Source of the DNA: Streptomyces sp. PsTaAH-137
Lineage (GTDB): Bacteria > Actinomycetota > Actinomycetes > Streptomycetales > Streptomycetaceae
Direction of reading: 5' to 3'
DNA: 64,000 nt
NCBI RefSeq assembly: GCF_003259365.1
Contig: NZ_QLLY01000027.1
Location: 34,189 to 98,188 of the forward strand
Shown piece by piece: positions 34,876 through 44,750 of this stretch (its first letter is position 1; each line of letters starts with the position of its first letter). Below the pieces are notes generated by a model. It made no database searches and was not told where the DNA came from. It saw nothing but the letters and a program-made list of their open reading frames with translations. Both the position numbers and the translations under genes were made by a program.

Positions 34876-37317
34876 GTGACGAGTGTGAACGACGTACGGA
34901 CCGAATCATCGGACGACAAACCCAGCGGCTACGCGGCGGCCCGGCTGCGTCTCCTCCAAGGAGGAGCGCAGTCCGGGCCGCCGCGCCGTTCGGCCCTCGC
35001 CGAGCTGACCGACGACTGGCTGACCGGACTGTTCGGCCAGGGCGCCCAGGGCGTCTCGCTGGTGGCCGTCGGCGGCTACGGACGCGGTGAGCTCTCCCCG
35101 CGCAGCGACCTCGATCTGCTCCTGCTGCACGACGGCACCGCCGACCCCGGCGAGATCGCCGCCCTCGCCGACCGCGTCTGGTACCCGGTCTGGGACCTGG
35201 GCCTCGCCCTCGACCACTCGGTGCGCACCCCCGCCGAGGCCCGCAAGACCGCGGGCGACGACCTCAAGGTGCACCTCGGCCTGCTCGACGCCCGGCACAT
35301 CGCGGGAGACCTGGGCCTGACGGCCGGACTGCGCACCGCGATCCTCGCTGACTGGCGCAACCAGGCGCCCAAGCGGCTCCCGGAACTGCGCGAGATGTGC
35401 GAGGAGCGTGGCGAACGCCAGGGCGAACTGCAGTATCTGCTCGAACCCGACCTGAAGGAGGCGCGCGGCGGCCTGCGCGACGCGACGGCGCTGCGGGCCG
35501 TCGCCGCCTCCTGGCTCGCGGACGCCCCGCGCGAGGGGCTCGCCGACGCGCGGCGCCGACTGCTCGACGTACGGGACGCGCTGCACCTGACCACCGGCCG
35601 CGCGACCGACCGGCTCGCTCTCCAGGAGCAGGACCAGGTCGCCGCCGAACTGGGCCTGCTGGACGCCGACACCCTGCTCAGACAGGTGTACGAGGCTGCG
35701 CGCACGATCTCGTACGCCAGTGACGTCACCTGGCGCGAGGTCGGCCGGGTCCTCCAGTCGCGTGCCGTACGGCCCCGGCTGCGCGCCATGCTGAGCGGCG
35801 GGAAGACGGCGCCGGTGGAGCGCTCGCCGCTCGCCGAGGGCGTCGTCGAGATGGATGGCGAGGCCGTGCTCGCGCGGGCCGCGAAACCCGACCGCGACCC
35901 GGTCCTGCCGCTGCGCGCCGCCGCTGCCGCGGCCCAGGCGGGGCTGCCGCTGTCGCTGCACGCGGTGCGCCGGATGGCCGCGGCCGCCCGGCCGCTGCCC
36001 ACTCCCTGGCCCGCGGAGGCCCGCGAACAACTCGTGACGCTGCTCGGCGCCGGCCGCTCGACCGTCGACGTGTGGGAGGCGCTGGAGGCCGAAGGGCTGA
36101 TCACCCGGCTGCTCCCGGACTGGGAGCGGGTGCGGTGCCGGCCGCAGCGCAACGCCGTGCACACCTGGACCGTCGACCGGCACCTGGTCGAGACGGCCGT
36201 CCGCGCGAGCGAGCTGACCCGCCGCGTCGGCCGCCCCGACCTCCTCCTCGTCGCGGCGCTGCTGCACGACATCGGCAAGGGATGGCCCGGCGACCACTCG
36301 GTCGCGGGCGAGATCATCACCCGGGACGTGGCCGCGCGGATCGGCTTCGACCGCGCCGACGTGGCCGTGCTCTCCTCGCTCGTCCGGCACCACCTGCTGC
36401 TCGTAGAGACCGCGACGCGCAGGGACCTGGAGGACCCGGCGACCGTGCGGGCCGTCGCCGACGCGGTCGGCTCGGTCGGCACCCTCGAACTGCTGCACGC
36501 GCTCACCGAGGCCGACGCCCTCGCGACGGGCCCGGCCGCCTGGTCGTCCTGGCGAGGGTCCCTCGTCACCGACCTGGTCAAGCGGGTCTCGGCGGTGCTC
36601 GCCGGGGACGAGCCCCTCGATCCGAACGCGGCCGATCCCACGGCCGAGCAGGAACGGCTCGCGGTGGAGGCGTTCCGCACCGGCGGGCCCGTGCTCTCCC
36701 TGCGCGCGCAGACCGAGGCCGCCCCCGACCCGGCCGAGGGACCCGAACCGCTGGGCGTGGAACTGCTGATCGCCGTACCGGACCAGCCGGGCGTGCTGCC
36801 CGCCGTGGCCGGGGTGCTCGCCATGCACCGGCTGACCGTGCGCACGGCCGAACTGCGGTCGCTGACCCTGCCCGAGGGCGTCGAGGGGGCCGTACTGCTG
36901 CTGAACTGGCGGGTCGCCGCCGAGTACGGCTCCCTGCCGCAGGCCGCCCGGCTCCGCGCCGACCTCGTACGGGCCCTCGACGGGTCCCTCGACGTCGCGT
37001 CCCGGCTCGCCGAGCGGGACGCCGCCTATCCGCGGCGCCGGGGCGTGGTGGCACCGCCGGCCCGGGTCGCCGTGGCATCGGCCGGATCCCGGCTCGCGAC
37101 GGTGATCGAGGTACGGGCCCAGGACGCGCCGGGGCTGCTGTTCCGGATCGGGCGCGCACTGGAGGAATCCGGCGTCCAGGTGCGCTCGGCGCATGTGTCG
37201 ACGCTGGGGGCCAACGCGGTGGACGCGTTCTACGTCACCGGGGTCGACGGGGCGCCGTTGCCCTCGGAGGAGGCGGCGTCGGTGGCGAAGGGGCTGGAGG
37301 GGGCGCTCCGAGGGTAG
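34876..37317 (+). CDS. glnD: PII nucleotidylyltransferase GlnD
   Basis: 813 aa. A nucleotidyltransferase domain carries GGYGRGELSPRSDLDLLL, then a GlnD helical domain, an HD hydrolase domain (LLVAALLHDIGKGWPGDHS) and two C-terminal ACT domains that sense glutamine (the last with DAPGLLFRIGRALEE). In Streptomyces it adenylylates and deadenylylates GlnK. It lies 37 bp after glnK and is the third gene of the GlnR-controlled operon. Confidence 0.95.
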   Translation: MTSVNDVRTESSDDKPSGYAAARLRLLQGGAQSGPPRRSALAELTDDWLTGLFGQGAQGVSLVAVGGYGRGELSPRSDLDLLLLHDGTADPGEIAALADRVWYPVWDLGLALDHSVRTPAEARKTAGDDLKVHLGLLDARHIAGDLGLTAGLRTAILADWRNQAPKRLPELREMCEERGERQGELQYLLEPDLKEARGGLRDATALRAVAASWLADAPREGLADARRRLLDVRDALHLTTGRATDRLALQEQDQVAAELGLLDADTLLRQVYEAARTISYASDVTWREVGRVLQSRAVRPRLRAMLSGGKTAPVERSPLAEGVVEMDGEAVLARAAKPDRDPVLPLRAAAAAAQAGLPLSLHAVRRMAAAARPLPTPWPAEAREQLVTLLGAGRSTVDVWEALEAEGLITRLLPDWERVRCRPQRNAVHTWTVDRHLVETAVRASELTRRVGRPDLLLVAALLHDIGKGWPGDHSVAGEIITRDVAARIGFDRADVAVLSSLVRHHLLLVETATRRDLEDPATVRAVADAVGSVGTLELLHALTEADALATGPAAWSSWRGSLVTDLVKRVSAVLAGDEPLDPNAADPTAEQERLAVEAFRTGGPVLSLRAQTEAAPDPAEGPEPLGVELLIAVPDQPGVLPAVAGVLAMHRLTVRTAELRSLTLPEGVEGAVLLLNWRVAAEYGSLPQAARLRADLVRALDGSLDVASRLAERDAAYPRRRGVVAPPARVAVASAGSRLATVIEVRAQDAPGLLFRIGRALEESGVQVRSAHVSTLGANAVDAFYVTGVDGAPLPSEEAASVAKGLEGALRG

Positions 37318-37493
37318 GCGCGGAGTCCAAGCCCCTCCGGCGATCGAGGAGCGGGGTCCGGGGCGGCGCCCCGTGGCCCGCGCCCCGTCGCGCCGCACTC
37401 GTGCGACCGGGCCGCAGACCCAGCTCGCGCGGCCCGATACCCTGGAGGGCGACCTGTCCGTACAGCCCACCGACCCGAGGATTCGCGACCGCC

Positions 37494-39050
37494 GTGTTCG
37501 ACACTCTTTCCGATCGCCTCGCAGCGACATTCAAGAACCTCCGCGGCAAAGGCCGGCTGAGCGAAGCGGACATCGACGCCACGGCCCGCGAGATCCGTAT
37601 CGCGCTGCTCGAGGCCGACGTCGCCCTGCCCGTCGTCCGCGCCTTCATCAAGCAGGTCAAGGAGCGCGCGACCGGCGCCGAGGTCTCCCAGGCGCTCAAC
37701 CCGGCCCAGCAGGTCATCAAGATCGTCAACGAGGAGCTCATCGGCATCCTCGGCGGCGAGACCCGCCGGCTGCGCTTCGCCAAGACCGGCCCGACCGTGA
37801 TCATGCTCGCGGGTCTGCAGGGTGCCGGTAAGACCACCCTGGCCGGAAAGCTGGGTCTGTGGCTCAAGGCCCAGGGCCACTCGCCGCTGCTCGTCGCCTG
37901 TGACCTCCAGCGGCCGAACGCCGTGAACCAGCTGAGCGTCGTCGCCGAGCGCGCCGGCGTCGGCATCTACGCCCCGCAGCCGGGCAACGGCGTGGGCGAC
38001 CCCGTCCAGGTCGCCAAGGACTCCGTCGAGTACGCCAAGTCCAAGGTGTACGACGTGGTCGTCGTCGACACCGCCGGTCGCCTCGGCATCGACCAGGAGC
38101 TGATGCAGCAGGCCGCGGACATCCGCGACGCCGTCAGCCCCGACGAGGTCCTCTTCGTCGTCGACGCCATGATCGGTCAGGACGCGGTCAACACGGCCGA
38201 GGCGTTCCGTGACGGCGTCGGCTTCGACGGCGTGGTGCTCTCCAAGCTCGACGGTGACGCGCGCGGTGGTGCGGCGCTCTCGATCGCCCACGTCACCGGC
38301 AAGCAGATCATGTTCGCCTCGAACGGCGAGAAGCTGGACGAGTTCGACGCGTTCCACCCGGACCGCATGGCGTCCCGCATCCTCGGCATGGGCGACATGC
38401 TCACGCTGATCGAGAAGGCCGAGCAGACCTTCTCGCAGCAAGAGGCCGAGAAGATGGCCTCCAAGCTGGCCTCCAAGAAGGGCCAGGACTTCACGCTCGA
38501 CGACTTCCTGGCGCAGATGGAGCAGGTCAGGAAGATGGGCTCCATCTCCAAGCTGCTCGGCATGCTGCCCGGCATGGCGCAGATGAAGGACCAGATCAAC
38601 AACCTCGACGAGCGCGACGTCGACCGCACGGCCGCCATCATCAAGTCGATGACCCCGGCCGAGCGCGCCGACGCCACGATCATCAACGGCTCGCGCCGTG
38701 CCCGTATCGCCCGGGGTTCCGGCGTCGAGGTCAGCGCGGTCAAGAACCTGGTCGAGCGGTTCTTCGAGGCCCGCAAGATGATGTCCCGCATGGCCCAGGG
38801 CGGCGGCATGCCGGGGATGCCCGGGATGCCGGGCATGGGCGGCGGCGCAGGCCGCACCAAGAAGCAGCCGAAGAAGGCCAAGGGCAAGCAGCGCTCCGGC
38901 AACCCGATGAAGCGCAAGCAGCAGGAGCAGGAGGAGGCCGCCCGCCGCGCGGCCGCCGCCGAGTCCGGCGGCGCGCTCGGTCTGCCCGGCGCCGGCCAGC
39001 AGGACAAGAACTTCGAGCTCCCCGACGAGTTCAAGAAGTTCATGGGCTGA
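37494..39050 (+). CDS. ffh: signal recognition particle protein Ffh
   Basis: 518-aa SRP54 GTPase. NG domain with GLQGAGKTTLAGKLG near 108-122, DLQRPNAVNQL, DTAGR and TKLDG-equivalent SKLDGDARGG. The M domain is followed by a Met/Gly/Pro-rich tail (GMPGMPGMPGMGGG) and a Lys-rich segment. It binds signal sequences and 4.5S RNA. GTG 37494 gives VFDTLSDRL, the family start. The open frame continues far upstream only because it runs within the glnD reverse-codon bias. Confidence 0.96.
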   Translation: MFDTLSDRLAATFKNLRGKGRLSEADIDATAREIRIALLEADVALPVVRAFIKQVKERATGAEVSQALNPAQQVIKIVNEELIGILGGETRRLRFAKTGPTVIMLAGLQGAGKTTLAGKLGLWLKAQGHSPLLVACDLQRPNAVNQLSVVAERAGVGIYAPQPGNGVGDPVQVAKDSVEYAKSKVYDVVVVDTAGRLGIDQELMQQAADIRDAVSPDEVLFVVDAMIGQDAVNTAEAFRDGVGFDGVVLSKLDGDARGGAALSIAHVTGKQIMFASNGEKLDEFDAFHPDRMASRILGMGDMLTLIEKAEQTFSQQEAEKMASKLASKKGQDFTLDDFLAQMEQVRKMGSISKLLGMLPGMAQMKDQINNLDERDVDRTAAIIKSMTPAERADATIINGSRRARIARGSGVEVSAVKNLVERFFEARKMMSRMAQGGGMPGMPGMPGMGGGAGRTKKQPKKAKGKQRSGNPMKRKQQEQEEAARRAAAAESGGALGLPGAGQQDKNFELPDEFKKFMG

Positions 39051-39065
39051 CCTGCCCGTACGCGC

Positions 39066-39108
39066 GCGCGAAGGGCCCGGAACCGGATCGGTTCCGGGCC
39101 CTTCGCGC
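39066..39108. terminator. ffh terminator
   Basis: A perfect 20-bp stem, GCGCGAAGGGCCCGGAACCG (39066-39085) with its complement at 39089-39108, around a 3-nt loop, 16 bp after ffh. No T-tract. It separates ffh from ftsH. Confidence 0.85.
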
Positions 39109-39203
39109 TGCTCCTCCCGGCTGGCGGCCCGTCCTGATCTGTGCGCTGATGGGCCCAAGGACCAAGGATCAAGGACCAGGGCAGCCGGCAGGAGGGACCA
39201 GGC

Positions 39204-41147
39204 GTGGCGAACCCAGTACCCCCGCGCGACCGCACCGATCAGCCCTGGCGTTCCGAGGGCGCGCCGCCCCCGCCCCCGCAGCCGCCGCCCAAGCGCAAGA
39301 TGCCCGGCGGCTGGGGCGGCCTCATCCTGACGGCCCTGATCGTCTATCTCATCGCCAACCTGGTCCTGTCCTTCTTCAACCAGGGCGACGAGCCGACCAT
39401 CTCGTACACCGAGTTCAGCAAGCAGGTCGCCAGCGACAACGTCACCAAGATCTACGCCAAGGGCGACGCGATCCAGGGCCAGCTCAAGAAGGAGCAGCCC
39501 ACCCCGGACGACAGCGACAGCCGGGCCAAGAACTACACGAAGTTCACGACGCAGCGGCCCTCCTTCGCCGACGACGACCTCTGGGCGAACCTGGAGAAGC
39601 ACGACGTCACGGTGACGGCCGAACCGGTCGTCCAGGAACGCAGCTTCCTGTCCAACCTGCTCATCTCCCTCGCCCCGATGCTGCTCCTCGTCGTGCTGTG
39701 GATCTTCATCGCGCGCCGAATGAGCCAGGGCATGGGCGGCGGCGCGGGCGGCATGCTCGGCCGCAAACAGCCACCGAAACCGGTCGAGCTGGAGCCCGGC
39801 AAGAAGCGCACCACCTTCGACGACGTCGCAGGGATCGACGAGGTGGAGGGCGAGCTCAACGATGTCGTCGACTTCCTCAAGAACCCCGACGCCTACCGCG
39901 CCATGGGCGCCAAGATGCCGGGTGGCGTGCTCCTCGCGGGCCCGCCCGGGACCGGTAAGACGCTGCTCGCGCGAGCGGTCGCGGGGGAGGCGGGCGTCCC
40001 GTTCTTCTCGGCCTCCGCCTCCGAGTTCATCGAGATGATCGTCGGCGTCGGCGCCTCCCGGGTCCGCGAACTCTTCGCCGAGGCCCGCAAGGTCGCGCCG
40101 TCGATCATCTTCATCGACGAGATCGACACCATCGGCCGCGCCCGTGGCGGCGGCTCCGGCATGGGCGGTCACGACGAGCGCGAGCAGACCCTGAACCAGA
40201 TCCTCACCGAGATGGACGGTTTCTCCGGCTCCGAGGGCGTCATCGTCATCGCCGCCACCAACCGCTCGGACGTCCTGGACCCGGCCCTGACCCGGCCGGG
40301 CCGCTTCGACCGCATCGTCAACGTCTCGCCGCCCGACCGTGACGGCCGCGAGTCCATCCTCAAGATCCACACGCGGCAGATCCCGCTCGCCGACGACGTG
40401 AACCTCGCGCAGGTGGCCCGGACGACACCGGGCATGACCGGCGCCGAACTCTCCAACCTCGCCAACGAGGCGGCTCTCCTCGCCGTCAAGCGCAAGCAGA
40501 AGCAGGTCACCCAGAGCGACCTCTCGGAGGCGCTGGAGAAGGTCCAGCTGGGCGCCGAGCGGCCGCTGGTGATGCCCGACGAGGAGCGCCGCCGCACCGC
40601 GTACCACGAGAGCGGCCACGCCCTGCTCGGCATGCTGCAGCCCGGCGCCGACCCGGTCCGCAAGATCACGATCGTGCCGCGCGGCCGCGCCCTCGGCGTC
40701 ACCCTGTCCACGCCCGACTCCGACAAGTACGCGTACACGGAGGAGTACCTCCGGGGCCGCATCATCGGCGCGCTCGGCGGTATGGCGGCCGAGCAGGTCG
40801 TCTACGGGGTCGTCACGACCGGCGCGGAGAACGACCTGGAGCAGGTCACCAACATCGCCCGCGGCATGGTCGCCCGCTGGGGCATGAGCGAGAAGGTCGG
40901 CCGCCTCTCCGCGCTGCCGAACGACGCCCAGCAGGCGTACGGGCTCGCCGCCGCCCCCGACACCCTGGACACGATCGACGGCGAGATGCGCCGCATCGTG
41001 GACGAGTGCTACGAGGAGGCGTGCCGCAAACTGCGCGACCACCGCGACCAGCTGGACGCCCTGGCGGCGGCGCTCCTGGAGAACGAGACCCTGGAGGAGG
41101 CCGACGCCTACCGGGTCGCCGGCGTCACCCGGTTCACCAAGGACTGA
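39204..41147 (+). CDS. ftsH: membrane AAA+ zinc protease FtsH (second-type)
   Basis: 647 aa. Two N-terminal membrane helices (LILTALIVYLIANLVLSFF and LLISLAPMLLLVVLWIFIA) flank a periplasmic-side domain. The AAA+ module has Walker A GPPGTGKTLLARAVAGE near 245 and Walker B IIFIDEIDTI, and the metalloprotease has HESGH at 468-472. It extracts and degrades misassembled membrane proteins. Streptomyces also carry a housekeeping ftsH near tilS, so this ffh-linked copy is probably the one called ftsH2. The N-terminus is Pro-rich and cytoplasmic. Confidence 0.94.
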   Translation: MANPVPPRDRTDQPWRSEGAPPPPPQPPPKRKMPGGWGGLILTALIVYLIANLVLSFFNQGDEPTISYTEFSKQVASDNVTKIYAKGDAIQGQLKKEQPTPDDSDSRAKNYTKFTTQRPSFADDDLWANLEKHDVTVTAEPVVQERSFLSNLLISLAPMLLLVVLWIFIARRMSQGMGGGAGGMLGRKQPPKPVELEPGKKRTTFDDVAGIDEVEGELNDVVDFLKNPDAYRAMGAKMPGGVLLAGPPGTGKTLLARAVAGEAGVPFFSASASEFIEMIVGVGASRVRELFAEARKVAPSIIFIDEIDTIGRARGGGSGMGGHDEREQTLNQILTEMDGFSGSEGVIVIAATNRSDVLDPALTRPGRFDRIVNVSPPDRDGRESILKIHTRQIPLADDVNLAQVARTTPGMTGAELSNLANEAALLAVKRKQKQVTQSDLSEALEKVQLGAERPLVMPDEERRRTAYHESGHALLGMLQPGADPVRKITIVPRGRALGVTLSTPDSDKYAYTEEYLRGRIIGALGGMAAEQVVYGVVTTGAENDLEQVTNIARGMVARWGMSEKVGRLSALPNDAQQAYGLAAAPDTLDTIDGEMRRIVDECYEEACRKLRDHRDQLDALAAALLENETLEEADAYRVAGVTRFTKD

Positions 41148-41161
41148 CCCGCCCGCACGCC

Positions 41162-42022
41162 TCAGACGGTACGGGCGATCAGATACCGGAAGACATTGGG
41201 CATCCACACCGTGCCGTCCCTGCGCACGTACGGCTGGAGCGCCTCCGTCACCTCCTTGTCGACCTGGGTCGGGTCCGTCGCTCCGACGGCTGCGTCGAAC
41301 AGACCGGTGGACAGCAGCCCCTTCAGCGCGCTCTCCGTGTCCGCGTACCCGAAGGGGCACGCCACCCGGCCGGAGCCGTCGGGCCGCAGTCCGGCCCGCT
41401 GGGCGACCTCCTCCAGGTCGTCGCGGAGGGCGGGGCGCCAGCTGACCGCGGTGCGCAGCGGATCGGCCAGTTTCGTCGCCACCCGCAGCACGGACGACGC
41501 GGTGCAGCGCTCCGGAGGACCCCAGCCGACCAGCACGACGGCGGAGCCCCGCGCGGCCAGCGGCGCCGCGCTCTCCAGGAGCGCCGACAGTCCTTCCGAG
41601 TCGTCGGCCGTGCAGCCGATCGGTTCGAACGCGGTGATGATGTCGTACGGCTTGTCGCCGGGCGCGGCCACGACGCTGTCGTCGCTGCCGTCCGTGAGCC
41701 GGGTCCGCGGCCCGCGCCGTCCTGACCAGGCCTCGGGCAGCAGCCGCTCGCGGGCGAGCGCGAGCCGCTCGGGTTCGCCCGACTCCACGCCGGTCACGAC
41801 GGCGCCGCGGGACGCGGCCATGAGGAGGGCGAGACCGGAACCGCAGCCGAGCCCCAGGAGACGGGTGCCGGAGCCGACTTCAAGCCGCTCGTACACCGCT
41901 TCGTAGAGCGGGACCAGCATTCGTTCCTGGATCTCCGCCCAGTCACGCGCGCGTGCGCACAGGTCCGCGCGCGGCACGGACGCCGCGTGGGGCAGGTGCC
42001 GCTGCACGAGCGTAGGAGTCAT
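41162..42022 (-). CDS. SAM-dependent methyltransferase
   Basis: 286 aa, class I methyltransferase fold with motif I RLLGLGCGSGLALLMAASRG and the following acidic VTGVESGEPERLALAR. The motif IV region is VAAPGDKPYDIITAFEPIG. Similar Streptomyces proteins are annotated only as methyltransferases; the substrate is unknown. ATG 42022 follows AACTTTCC rather than a strong ribosome-binding site. It is convergent with ftsH, with only 14 bp between the stops, and divergent from proS. Confidence 0.78.
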   Translation of the reverse strand: MTPTLVQRHLPHAASVPRADLCARARDWAEIQERMLVPLYEAVYERLEVGSGTRLLGLGCGSGLALLMAASRGAVVTGVESGEPERLALARERLLPEAWSGRRGPRTRLTDGSDDSVVAAPGDKPYDIITAFEPIGCTADDSEGLSALLESAAPLAARGSAVVLVGWGPPERCTASSVLRVATKLADPLRTAVSWRPALRDDLEEVAQRAGLRPDGSGRVACPFGYADTESALKGLLSTGLFDAAVGATDPTQVDKEVTEALQPYVRRDGTVWMPNVFRYLIARTV

Positions 42023-42278
42023 GGAAAGTTCCCCAATTCGCCGAGAGATGCCGAGAGTTGTCGCCGATACGTGTCGTTGTCGCGTCCTGCTCGCGCTCCC
42101 CCCGTATGCCAGAAAACTCCGCATCGTCCGCCACGTCTAGGGGGTGTCGGGCAGGCGTACGGACAATGCGCGCGTGCACCGTCGTGCGCCCCCCGACGGT
42201 CATATGACGGGTGCACGCCTGGGCATACGGGCGAAAAGGATTCCCGTGCTCCGCAGTCATCGCCGTAGCATGCGCGCC

Positions 42279-43694
42279 ATGCCCAAAGCACCCGTTCTCA
42301 CGCCCCAGGCGGAAGACTTCCCGCGCTGGTACCAGGACATCGTCGCCAAGGCCGAACTGGCGGACAACGGACCGGTGCGCGGCACGATGGTCATCCGACC
42401 GTACGGCTACGGCCTGTGGGAGCGGATGCAGCAGGACATGGACGCGCGCATCAAGGAGACCGGCACGCAGAACGCGTACTTCCCGCTCCTGATCCCGCAG
42501 TCCTACCTCACCAAGGAGGCCGACCACGTCGAGGGCTTCGCGCCCGAACTGGCCGTGGTCACCCACGGCGGCGGCAAGGAGCTCGAGGAGCCCGCCGTCG
42601 TCCGCCCCACCTCCGAGATGATCGTCAACGACTACTTCGCCAAGTGGATCCAGAGCTACCGCGACCTGCCCCTGCTCATCAACCAGTGGGCCAACGTGGT
42701 CCGCTGGGAACTGCGGCCCCGGCTCTTCCTGCGCACCACGGAATTCCTCTGGCAGGAGGGCCACACGGCGCACGCCACCTATGAGGAGGCGCGCGACTTC
42801 GCGGCGCGCATCCACCGGCACGTGTACGCCGACTTCATGGAGAACGTGCTCGCCATGGACGTCGTTCTCGGCCGCAAGACCCCGAAGGAGCGCTTCGCGG
42901 GCGCCGTCAACACCCTGACCCTCGAAGGGATGATGGGCGACGGCAAGGCCCTCCAGATGGGCACCAGCCACGAACTCGGCCAGAACTTCGCCAAGGCGTT
43001 CCACACCCGGTACCTCTCCAAGGAGGGCAGGCAGGAACTCGTCTGGCAGACCTCCTGGGGCTCGACGACCCGCATGATCGGCGCCCTGGTGATGATGCAC
43101 GGCGACGACAACGGCCTGCGCGTCCCGCCGCGCCTCGCGCCCACCCAGGTGGTCGTCCTCGCCGTGAAGGACGACGCCGCCGTGCTCGCCAAGGTGCGCG
43201 AGATCGGTACGTCGCTCAGGGCGGCCGGCATCCGGGTCCACGTCGACGACCGCACGGACACCCCCTTCGGGCGCCGCGCCGTCGACTGGGAGCTGAAGGG
43301 CGTGCCGGTCCGCGTCGAGGTCGGCCCGCGCGACCTGGAGAACGGGACCGCGATGCTGGCCCGCCGCATTCCCGGCGGCAAGGAACCGGTCGCGATCGAC
43401 GGGCTCGCCGCCCTGCTGCCCAACGTCCTCGAAGCCGACCAGGCACTCCTGCTGCGGCAGTCGCGCGAGCGCCGCGAGTCCCGGACGACCGACGTGACGA
43501 CGGTCGACGAGGCCATTGAGGCGGTGACGGCCGGCGGCTGGGCCCGCATCCCGTGGGCCACCCTCGGCGAGACGGGCGAGGCGAGGCTCGCCGAGCACGC
43601 GATCTCCGTACGGTGCCTGCTCACGGCGGACGGGGCGGTGCCGGACGCGGACGACGCACCGGGTAACGTCGCCCTCGTGGCGCGCGCCTACTGA
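42279..43694 (+). CDS. proS: prolyl-tRNA synthetase, short archaeal/eukaryote-type
   Basis: 471-aa class II synthetase that charges tRNA-Pro. Features are RGTMVIRPYGYGLWERMQ, THGGGKELEEPAVVRPTSE (motif 2 region) and FLWQEGHTAH. It has no ~180-residue editing insertion and is far shorter than the ~565-aa bacterial ProRS that Streptomyces normally encode elsewhere. An ATG at 42279 was used; an in-frame ATG lies 9 bp upstream. No T-box leader was found in the 256-bp divergent region. Confidence 0.92.
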   Translation: MPKAPVLTPQAEDFPRWYQDIVAKAELADNGPVRGTMVIRPYGYGLWERMQQDMDARIKETGTQNAYFPLLIPQSYLTKEADHVEGFAPELAVVTHGGGKELEEPAVVRPTSEMIVNDYFAKWIQSYRDLPLLINQWANVVRWELRPRLFLRTTEFLWQEGHTAHATYEEARDFAARIHRHVYADFMENVLAMDVVLGRKTPKERFAGAVNTLTLEGMMGDGKALQMGTSHELGQNFAKAFHTRYLSKEGRQELVWQTSWGSTTRMIGALVMMHGDDNGLRVPPRLAPTQVVVLAVKDDAAVLAKVREIGTSLRAAGIRVHVDDRTDTPFGRRAVDWELKGVPVRVEVGPRDLENGTAMLARRIPGGKEPVAIDGLAALLPNVLEADQALLLRQSRERRESRTTDVTTVDEAIEAVTAGGWARIPWATLGETGEARLAEHAISVRCLLTADGAVPDADDAPGNVALVARAY

Positions 43695-43938
43695 GGTCCT
43701 TCGAACCGGCCGAGGCCGAAAGTGACCCTTGCGCATCCGGCGTCCGGTGCGTAGATCCGCCTACGCGCCGGGGCGTACGTGACGCTACGCACCACCTTGG
43801 TGCGAGCTGTGCTTCTTCTCCGCAGATCAGCGCACCCGCCCTCGTCAGGACGCATCAGCGGCAACTGACTGGTACGTGCAAATTATTTGGGATGCCCCGG
43901 AATAGGAACACGGAGGCACCCCGGCTCGTTGTCACGAC

Positions 43939-44535
43939 GTGAGCACGACACCACCTGTTCTCGCCGCAGAGCTGGCAGGGGCGTGGGCCGACATTCAGCG
44001 GCACCACCCCGAACTGCCGGATCTTGCCGCGCCCGAATCCCTGATCGGGGAGTCGTCGTCCGCCTGCGGACACGAGCTCTCCTTCGAGCGACTGCTTCAC
44101 GAGGCAGTCCATGGCATCGCAGCCGCGCGCGGAATCCGCGACACCTCGCGCGCCGGCCGGTACCACAACCGCAGATTCCTGGCCATCGCCGAGGAGCTCG
44201 GCCTCGATCACCCCGAGGAGCCGCATCCGAGCAGTGGCTTCTCACTGGTCACGCTCAACCCGGAGGCGAAGCAGCGTTACCGCCAGACGATCGAGCGGCT
44301 CCAGCGCGCCCTGAAGGCCCACACCGCGGCCACGGCCGCGGACACCAAGCGCAGCTTCCGCGGACCGGCCGCACGGCACGGCTCCTCCGGGGGCGGGGTC
44401 CGCGTCAAGGCCGTCTGCGACTGCGGCCGCAATGTCCGCGTCGTGCCGTCGGTGCTCGCCCAGGCGCCGATCGTGTGCGGCGGCTGCGGCAAGCCGTTCC
44501 GCATCCCGGAAGTGGTGGGTGCGGCCGCCGGGTGA
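43939..44535 (+). CDS. SprT-like zinc metallopeptidase with zinc ribbon
   Basis: 198 aa. The active-site motif HEAVH (in FERLLHEAVHGIAAARGIRD) is followed by DTSRAGRYHNRRFLAIAEEL, the third-ligand region of SprT/Spartan-like proteases, many of them phage-encoded. The C-terminus has a CxC...CxxC zinc ribbon (CDCGRNVRV, CGGCGKPFRI). Spartan relatives cut DNA-protein crosslinks; no such role is shown for this group. The GTG at 43939 gives VSTTPPVLAAELAG. Confidence 0.8.
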   Translation: MSTTPPVLAAELAGAWADIQRHHPELPDLAAPESLIGESSSACGHELSFERLLHEAVHGIAAARGIRDTSRAGRYHNRRFLAIAEELGLDHPEEPHPSSGFSLVTLNPEAKQRYRQTIERLQRALKAHTAATAADTKRSFRGPAARHGSSGGGVRVKAVCDCGRNVRVVPSVLAQAPIVCGGCGKPFRIPEVVGAAAG

Positions 44536-44750
44536 CCTGCGGATACCCGCTCCTGGTGGGGTGAAGGGGGGTGACCGTACTCCGGTTCGGTCGCCCCCTC
44601 GGCATATGGCACAATGGCTAGCTGTACTCGACAGCCGCACAGGACCCCTCTCTCCTCCGGCTGACGCGTCCATCGGGCACTCGGGTACCGCAACCCCACG
44701 CGGCAATCTCGCCGTGCCCACCCACGTCAAGACCAGGAGACACCACTCCC

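Noticed and set aside
37230..41360. 1376-aa open frame antisense to ffh and ftsH
   Set aside because: It spans two well-supported genes and their terminator, and its composition is typical of GC-rich shadow translation.
42023..42278. T-box or other amino-acid riboswitch before proS
   Set aside because: No T-box sequence (UGGN-type core) or stacked stems could be identified.
44580..44750. tRNA or small RNA in the gap before rpsP
   Set aside because: No cloverleaf or conserved tRNA boxes were seen. The segment looks like the rpsP promoter and leader.
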